DNA of 64,000 bases from Cenococcum geophilum 1.58. Its lineage: Eukaryota; Ascomycota; Dothideomycetes; Gloniales; Gloniaceae. A model generated the notes under the pieces. That model had not been told where the DNA came from and made no database searches. It worked only from the letters and a program-made list of their open reading frames with translations. Both the position numbers and the translations under genes were made by a program. This document shows positions 57,448-64,000 of the stretch, piece after piece (position 1 is the stretch's first letter; every line of letters starts with the position of its first letter). The DNA is taken from assembly GCA_001692895.1 (NCBI GenBank), contig KV748206.1, positions 690,434 through 754,433 of the forward strand, given 5' to 3'.

Positions 57448-57799
57448 TATTATTAATTCTATTTATCGCCCGATTTGGTCCCTTTTTAGGTCCATATAGG
57501 CTTCTACCTTCTATATATAGGAAAAAACCCCCTAGGGGGGAAAACCTAGGTATATCCTTTTAGCTAGTCTTACGCGCTCCGCCTTCGCCTAGCCTATATA
57601 CCTTTATATAATGTCTGCCTTATATACCATGCTTCCAAGGTATCTTGGAAGATCTAGGGGGTAGTAGAAGGGTTTAGTAATTCGCCGGCGTGCCACCTTT
57701 GACTAGGTAGGGGGTGTCCAGTCTCTAAGAGACTAGAAGGGGGCGTATCCTTTAGTGTCCTCCTGCTGGATCTCATTTGCTGTCTAGAACTGCTAAAGG

Positions 57800-60700
57800 A
57801 CTCCTTAGCTTATAAGCCATTATGCTGCTTCGTATAGACCCCTACTTATAGAGAGCATTTAGGTAATATCATTTGTGCCTACTCTAGCGAACAACTGGTC
57901 TCTTGTAGTGCGTTAGTTGCAGAATAGTAGTATATAGCGTACTGACTATATAGGCCATCCGCACGTACAGTATAGCGTAATATTTGGGACATAGATGCTT
58001 GCTAGCTATACATTTAGCCCTAGGACCTCTGTCCTTAGTAAGAAGGCGGCTATAAATTCTACCTTCGTCTGTCCTTTGTATAGGGGGAGAGTTAATATCA
58101 TCCATAGGGTAATCCATATAGCTGCCCTCTGTGTTTTTGCCGCCTTCTTCCATTATTAGTTCTACTTAATATCTGCCCATCTTGCGATGTATATAGTGGA
58201 TCTCCACTTATGCTAGTGGCCTCCTATCCTCTACTACCGTAGTAGCGCTCCGCCGGCGTAGCGCCGGGTCTCCGCTTAGTGTTATAGTAGCTCCCATATT
58301 TTCTGTTCTTTCTCTGCCGTATATAGGCGGAGGGCTTCCTAGCTTATAAGCTTAGGCACGTTACCCCTCTAGGGGGCCCTTACTCCTTATATACAATTAA
58401 ATATTTGGCGTATATCCTTCTCCACTAGGTGGTCTTATACTATAGCTGCTCTCTATATAGTAATTGTGTCTATATATATATCTAGTAGAGGTACTATTAC
58501 TTCGCGTTTTAGTGCGGCACGTAGTGTCCTCTTATAGGCCCCTATAATTCTACGTAGGTATTAGTTTTATAGTTTAACTAGTGGCTCTAGGGAGCTTTTT
58601 ACTAGTGGCTTGCCTTTTAGGTTTACGCCCCAGATCTAGGCGCCGTATAGCATTGTTAGCCTTACTATAGCTGTGTATAGTAGTCGTGTGCGTCTAAATA
58701 AGGGTCCCCAGGTCAAGGCTGCGATACGCGATATCGCTGCGAATGCTGCTGCTCCCCTATGAGTCGCCTGTGTGATATACGCATTCCAGTTTAGTCTAGC
58801 GTCTACCCATACCCCTAAGACCTTAAGGGTGGCTTCTGGTTTTGCTTCGTAGCCCTAGATGCTTACTATTGACGCTAGGTTGTTATTCGCCTTCCTTTTC
58901 CTTGTAAAATAGATAAGCTAATATTTATCTAGTGCAAATTTAGCGCCATGCCGTTTTGCCTATATGACGCACCTATTATACACCTAGTTTAGTCTAGTGC
59001 AGTTTTCTGCTGCTGTGTTTCCCTATGTGATTAGGTTTATATCGTCTATAAATCCTAAGGCTACTATTTCCTGGTTGCTCTTAAATGTCTCTAGTAGCTT
59101 AGATATAAAGAATAAGAATAGGATTGGCAATAGGGGCGACCCCTATAGGATGCCTGTAGGTATTGGTATTAATTCGCTTTTATAGCCCTTAAACACTATC
59201 TTAGTAGTACGCCCTNTTAGAAAGGCTTNTNTAAACTTNACTATCNATTNTAGTAGACCCTTCTTTCTTAGGATCTATAGGAGTCTCTTATACGATATGT
59301 TGTTAAAGGCTCCACTTAGGTCTAAGCTGAGTATAAATACTACGCATCCTAGGCGGGCTTACCACGCCGCCTAGACGCTAAAGGTAATTAGGGAGAGGGC
59401 TAAGAGGGTTAATCGCTTCTTTCTTGCGCCTATTTGTGTCTATAGTAGTAGTCCTTACTTCTCTGCGGCGTCTTATATGCGCTCTATAACTATCTTTTCT
59501 AGAAGCTTTCCTAGTGTATTTTTAAGGGCGATTGGTCGGTAGCTTTTTAGGAAAAAGTAGTCCTTTTTATTTGGCTTTCTTAAGACGACTATAGTTGTTA
59601 CTTTATAGCAGTCTGGTAGATTGCCTTCGTATAGGTAGATAGTTGCAGCGTTCGCTAGTAGTATTGCTAAGGCTTCTAACGTAGCCTTAATTGCCTCGTT
59701 TAGGATCCTATTTAGTCCTACCGCTTTGCCTATAGGGAGCTTCTAAATAGCTTCTTTTATATCCTTTATTAAGACTATCTGGCTTATCTCTAGGGGTAGG
59801 GGGTAGTCTTAGTTGCTGGTGTCCTATAAGTCTGCTTAGCCTACGCCTAGAAAGAACCTCTCTGCTAGTATTCTTATTTTTTCCCCATTATTATTTGTAT
59901 ACTAGTCGTGTGCTGTCCAACGTAGTGCGGGTAGGTGGGGGTCCCCTAGCGTTTCCCCTACGGCTCGCCTACTCTACTTTAACATTCGCCAGAGTCCTTA
60001 GTTGTGTGGCTTAGTGGGGTCTAAAGTAATTTCCTTAAGGAACTAGCGCTAGCTGTTTCTGCTTTCCTTCCATATTGTCTTCTTAAGCCTATTCTTTAGG
60101 GCTTTATAACTCTATTAGTGGTAGACCTCGCCCGTCTTACTATATTATCGCCTTGCCCTCCTTAAGCCTGCGAGTATCTGCGCTGCCTTTGGTAACCATT
60201 CGCGCCGGGCGTGTTTACTAGGCTAGGCCATTAGGCAATACTTATCTAGGCAGTTACTTATAGTCTTTTAGATATCCTCTAGCGTTACCTAAGGTATTGT
60301 TGCTAGCCTGTTGGTGATTTCCTGGGTATATTTTTCCTAATCGAGTTTCTGGATAGCGTATCTCTGGCGGGTTCGTTACGCTGGTGCGTTAACGTTAAGG
60401 GTTATCCGTATAGGTATGTAGTCTGCAGTTATTGCCTATGTATTCTCTAGCCCGCAGAAAGCTAGCTAGTCTACTAGTGCTTCGTGTATAAATATAAGGT
60501 CGATTATACTCTCTTAGGTTCCTCTTTTCCAGGTAGGTTCGCCTATTAGGGTGGTTAGGGCGAGGCCTCGCGTTTCTAGTTTATTAAGTAGGTAAGTTGC
60601 TTATACTTCTACTATGGCCTGCTGTCCTCCCCATACTATATAGTGTGTATTGAAGTCCCCTAGGACTATTATCTCGCCTTCTGCTATGTCAATTGTTTAT

Positions 60701-61075
60701 TAAAGTAGCCCCTATATAGTTATCTGGGGCCTATTATCGCTTAAGTTATAAACATTAATTATACTAATTTAGCCCCTATTTGTAGCTATTTGTAGTTTAG
60801 CTATATTAGGGCTAATAGTATAATAGCTCTAGGCCTATATATTAATGCGTTAGCTAATTAGAAAGCATACACGGGTAGACGGGTTTAGTTTATATAGGAG
60901 GTAGTATCCTTTTAGTTAGTACGTTTTACGGGTTTGTTTATTATACGCTAGCTCCTATAGGGCTATTATTTAGTATTCTTCTAGGTCCAGGCTGTTAAAT
61001 AAAGGGCGTATTGCTCTATAGTTTAAGTGTCCACAGTTGTATTATATTGTTGTTAATCCTTTTATAGTTCGTCTA
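57800..61075 (-). pseudogene. LINE-3 ORF2: endonuclease and reverse transcriptase
   Basis: The endonuclease starts with IQYNCGHLNYRAIRPLF near 61005-61055, the standard fungal LINE endonuclease opening. Reverse transcriptase motifs are P(T)GIL*GSPLLPILFLFF near 59105-59160 (GxPQGSPLSP block) and ALGFIDDINLIT near 59030-59065, both catalytic Asp intact. The C-terminal part near 57960-58080 may hold a Cys/His cluster but is unclear. Stops are TAA/TAG. Plus-strand open frames such as 58997-59185 are shadows of this gene. Confidence 0.85.
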
Positions 61076-62599
61076 GTGACTTATAGGCGTCTTCTATTCG
61101 TGTCTAGGGCGTTTTACTTAGGGCCGCTACAATTGGGATTCTTTGTTAGGATAGGTCTCTGGCAGCGTTAGTGCTGCCTTATAGGCGTCCTACGGCTCGT
61201 CCAGAATACATATGCATTGTAGAACTACTATATACAGCAAGTTTACCTAAACTGCTTGCCTAGTTCCTTACCACAGTTAACGCAGTAGCTAGTGGACAAA
61301 GCCAGCTCCTACCTATATGCACCTAATTTACTCTATAAGCCTATCCTTATAGCTTGCCCCTGCCTAAATAAACCGACACGCGCATCTGTCCTTTTGGGCT
61401 ATACAGATAGTGTCATTAATAAGGTATTAATCCTTCCTTTAAGACAGGTCCACTAGGAGTTAGAGCCTAGTAAAGGGGTAAGGTTCCTAGAGTTATTTAT
61501 CGCTGCCTAGAATATATATATATTATAGAACTACTATATATAGTAAGTTTGCCTAAACTACTTGCCTAGTTCCTTGCCACGGTTAACGTAGCAGCTGGTA
61601 GACAAAGCTAGCTCCTACCTATATGCACCTAATTTGCTCCATAAGCCTATCCTTATAGCCTACCCCTGCCTAAATAAACCGACACGCGCATCTATCCTTT
61701 CGGGCTATATAGACAGTATTATCAACAAGGTATTAATCCTTCCTCTAAAACAGGTCCACTAGGAGTTAGAGCCCAATAAAGAGGTAAGGTTTCTGGAGTT
61801 GTCCGTCACTGCCATTATATACCACGCCCCACAGCCGTTGGCTGCTTTGCGTTACCTATAACGCTCTTACAATAACAGGCCGACTGTATCTTATAGGCGT
61901 GGGCCCATAATAACTCAACGCCGCGTAGCTACCGTCCCTTAGCCGCCTACTAACTAAACTTATTATCCTTTTATCTTAACCAATACCTACATCTAAGTCC
62001 GTTCTAGCCTACCTATATAGGTTTATCCTAGCTCTTTCTTAGTCCATTTTGGATTAACGTCGCCGCCTAAAGAAGGGTGCCCCCAGCTCTTTCTTAGTCC
62101 GTTTTAGATTAACGTCGCCACCTAGAGAAAGGTTAACGCCGCTACGTAGAAAGGGAGGATTAACGTCGCTAAATGTGGTTAATGGTGTTGAGATTCTTCC
62201 TATGCCCTCGCTATAGGTATAGTCTTAGAGCGGAATAAGTACAGAGGTGCCCTATCGTCTCCTTAGATTCCTATCGCTTCCACCAGCAAATACAAGCGCT
62301 GGCTTGTGGCCCTAGGTCGGCGCCTAGGTAGAGAGACGTCAGGTAGTTTTTAAGACCATTCCTCTATTCTTAATAAGTTGCCTTATATTGTTAACAAGCG
62401 CCAAAACCCGCAAAAACTCTGCTGTTCTAACGGCGTTAAGGACGACGCATTCAAAAGCGCCCTCTAGCCACGACGTAACGCCGCTACATTAGTAACAGAC
62501 GAGATCCTCACTCTCAGCTTGACCGTATAGACAAGATAAGACGGAAAGGAACCCCTATAGGACAGTATGGGTCGGATCTCGCTTTTAGTATTCCTTTCT
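61076..62599 (-). other. LINE-3 5' region (ORF1 or leader)
   Basis: GC-richer sequence with a 306-bp tandem duplication and, near 62030-62170, a shorter tandem of AGCTCTTTCTTAGTCC and GATTAACGTCGCC units. I could not define ORF1 with confidence. The last 190 bases match the 5' end of LINE-2. Confidence 0.5.
61202..61813. repeat. 306-bp tandem duplication in LINE-3
   Basis: Two head-to-tail copies, 61202-61507 and 61508-61813. Shared landmarks include CTAAATAAACCGACACGCGC and GGTCCACTAGGAGTTAGAGC. Copies differ mainly by transitions, so the duplication predates at least part of the mutation. Confidence 0.9.
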
Positions 62600-62614
62600 T
62601 AGATATATATTTAT
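62600..62614. repeat. LINE-3 TSD, right copy
   Basis: TAGATATATATTTAT, identical to 57433-57447. Confidence 0.88.
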
Positions 62615-63190
62615 ATCTATTTAGTAACTATATAAAAGCCTCCTTTTTATAGGGACCTCTTATAGTTATTAAGTTTGAATATATATATAATATTACTCTA
62701 AATTTATCCATATTCTAGGTATTTTTGGCCTATATATTAATCTTCCTTTCTACCCCTCTTATAAAGATTTTAAAACGTTTAAATTTGCTTTAATTATGCC
62801 CTATTAGTTCTATATAGTTTTTATTAAGTATATAATTTAATATTTAATATTAAAAATTTGGTAAAAATAGCTAATTACCTATATTATACCAAAGGGCTTA
62901 GTATTACCATTTTAACTAAATATTTAAGCTACTATTTTGTAACAATTATAAATATAAAGGAGTAAATCTTTATAGGTCCTATTTAAGTACCTAATTAATA
63001 AGTAAGACCTCCTATACAGGAGTTAATTATAGCTTATATTGGTGTATAAATTGGTTTAATAGCTTGCTATTTAATTAATCGCTTAAAATTAACAAAAGGA
63101 CACTATATACAAGCACAGCTTTTCGCACAGACGTATAAACACCAGATTCGGAATCTACAATAGCCATTTATAAGTTCTGCTTATTTTAGT
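62615..63190. other. AT-rich RIP-degraded relic, right part
   Basis: Final part of the older target sequence. A plus-strand frame with TAA/TAG stops can be followed for a while near 62640-63000, but I recognise no domain. Confidence 0.45.
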
Positions 63191-64000
63191 CCATATTGAT
63201 CGACTTGTTGTGGAGAAAATAGGTTAATAAATCGGTGAGTTGATTTTGGTGTGGTGACCGAGTTCGGGAGGCGACCGAGTTCCGGGGGCCCAAGCTTATA
63301 GGCTTAAAATAATTGCAAGAGCTAGATCTATTAACGGTAAAATTTTAGGCCTTATATATGCGCTTATTGCGATATTATAGTTGTTTCTGTAATCTTTAAT
63401 AATACGATTTCTAACTAAATCGAAATTAATTTAACTTTAGGCTGTTATTGGCTAATTTAGACTAGATATTTATGAAATATTAGGTCGTCCCTCTAATCGA
63501 TCAACTTTTAGTAGTATTTTAAGCCGTTGTGGTTAAGCAATTCGATCGCGAATATAGGGAAAATTATGGAAAATGTCGGAAAATGTAATAAACGTTGGAA
63601 AAGTGCCTCAGACGTGATTCTGGTGGTGCACCACGAACGTAGTTAGTCATTCGCTTGCGGGCCGATTGACTCCGTTATCTCAGTAAGCAACTTAGACGGC
63701 AAGGGTAGAACTTAAGGCGCACTCACTAATACTAAAGTATTACTAGTTTTTATCCTAAAAAACGCTACTTTTTTTTAACTAATTAGCTATCTACCGACCT
63801 TAAGTTCGCCCTGCCGTCTGAGGGCCTTTAGTGCGGGTTTTGGTGAGGCTTAACTTTAATTTTCACAATTTTGTATAAGAGACACTTTCACCTATATATT
63901 TGACTCCCTAATAACACCTATTTAACCTAATAAACTAATAAGTTAAGTTAGACCAGTCTCCTTTATAATTAATTACTTTTTTATAATAGGGATACTACTT
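63191..64000. other. Mixed-composition sequence at the right edge
   Basis: Less AT-rich than the relic, with a short direct repeat (GACCGAGTTCGGG, GACCGAGTTCCGG at about 63258-63283), a GTGGTGCACCAC palindrome near 63625 and an inverted-repeat pair at 63691-63822. No reading frame of note. Confidence 0.4.
63691..63822. repeat. Inverted-repeat pair, possible 132-bp MITE
   Basis: CTTAGACGGCAAGGG then AACTTAAGG at 63691-63717 and its imperfect complement at 63797-63822. The flanks show no clear TSD, so the mobile nature is uncertain. Confidence 0.45.

Larger units (their letters stand above)
57448..62599 (-). mobile_element. Full-length Tad-type LINE (LINE-3)
   Basis: 5,152 bp with a perfect 15-bp TSD. 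The 3' end (left) has a TAT-rich tail and the LINE 3' block. The 5' end (right) matches LINE-2. It contains endonuclease and reverse transcriptase of the same type as LINE-1, though clearly a different copy, and a 306-bp tandem duplication in its 5' part. RIP is milder than in the Copia elements. Undetermined bases lie at 59216-59250. Confidence 0.9.

Noticed and set aside
57884..58153. 89-residue minus-strand frame at the LINE-3 3' side
   Set aside because: On the element strand but I could not match it to a LINE domain; an alternative frame over the same bases looks at least as good, so no separate gene is called.
1..64000. tRNA, rRNA or CRISPR array
   Set aside because: No cloverleaf-like sequence or rRNA stretch was noticed, and the tandem arrays seen (30, 35 and 306 bp) have no spacers; CRISPR is not expected in a eukaryote.

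Overview
The window looks like an AT-rich, gene-poor compartment of a filamentous ascomycete (Pezizomycotina). Almost everything is transposable element (TE) DNA damaged by repeat-induced point mutation (RIP). Old reading frames are still legible, but CAA, CAG and TGG codons have become TAA or TAG, catalytic Asp has become Asn, and LTR pairs differ almost only by C/T and G/A transitions. One protein gene is intact: a 342-residue multi-pass membrane protein of unknown function at 5905-6933, in a small non-RIP island (about 5.25-8.3 kb).

Layout. 1-1105: minus-strand Ty3/gypsy fragment. 1091-1625: probable remnant of a Copia 3' end. 1626-5250: Crypton-like element with an Ndc10-type tyrosine recombinase and a GCR1_C domain. 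5251-8330: gene island with a 347-bp MITE. 8331-9909, 17951-19858 and 25152-26896: pieces of one older minus-strand locus encoding a DUF3435-like tyrosine recombinase, a zinc-finger-like segment and a chromodomain. That locus is split by a complete chromodomain Gypsy element (9910-17950, target-site duplication (TSD) AATAG) and by a complete Tad-type LINE (19859-25151, 14-bp TSD). 26899-29079: pogo/Tigger-type DNA transposon with TA TSD. 29.1-36.85 kb: plus-strand Copia (Copia-B) carrying an ORF1-only LINE (32400-34504) and a MITE with 163-bp inverted repeats (35766-36237).

From 36.85 kb, three further complete Copia elements and one LINE sit side by side in what was one short AT-rich relic: Copia-A (36859-43121, minus, TSD GTAAC), Copia-C (43488-51032, plus, TSD AATAG, itself holding a short LINE at 48576-49721), Copia-D (51259-57386, minus, TSD AACTA) and LINE-3 (57448-62599, minus, 15-bp TSD). 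The last 1.4 kb is AT-rich relic plus a weak inverted-repeat element.

Most noteworthy: (1) the DUF3435-like gene whose reading frame rejoins when the Gypsy element is removed and whose LINE insertion falls in an apparent intron, with a chromodomain downstream in the zinc-finger frame; (2) a palindromic short repeat present four times, each time in the 3' region of a Copia element and in either orientation; (3) the Crypton-like element with an in-frame ten-residue repeat; (4) little-mutated MITEs in RIP-destroyed surroundings. All calls come from reading the sequence by eye; no database search was possible.
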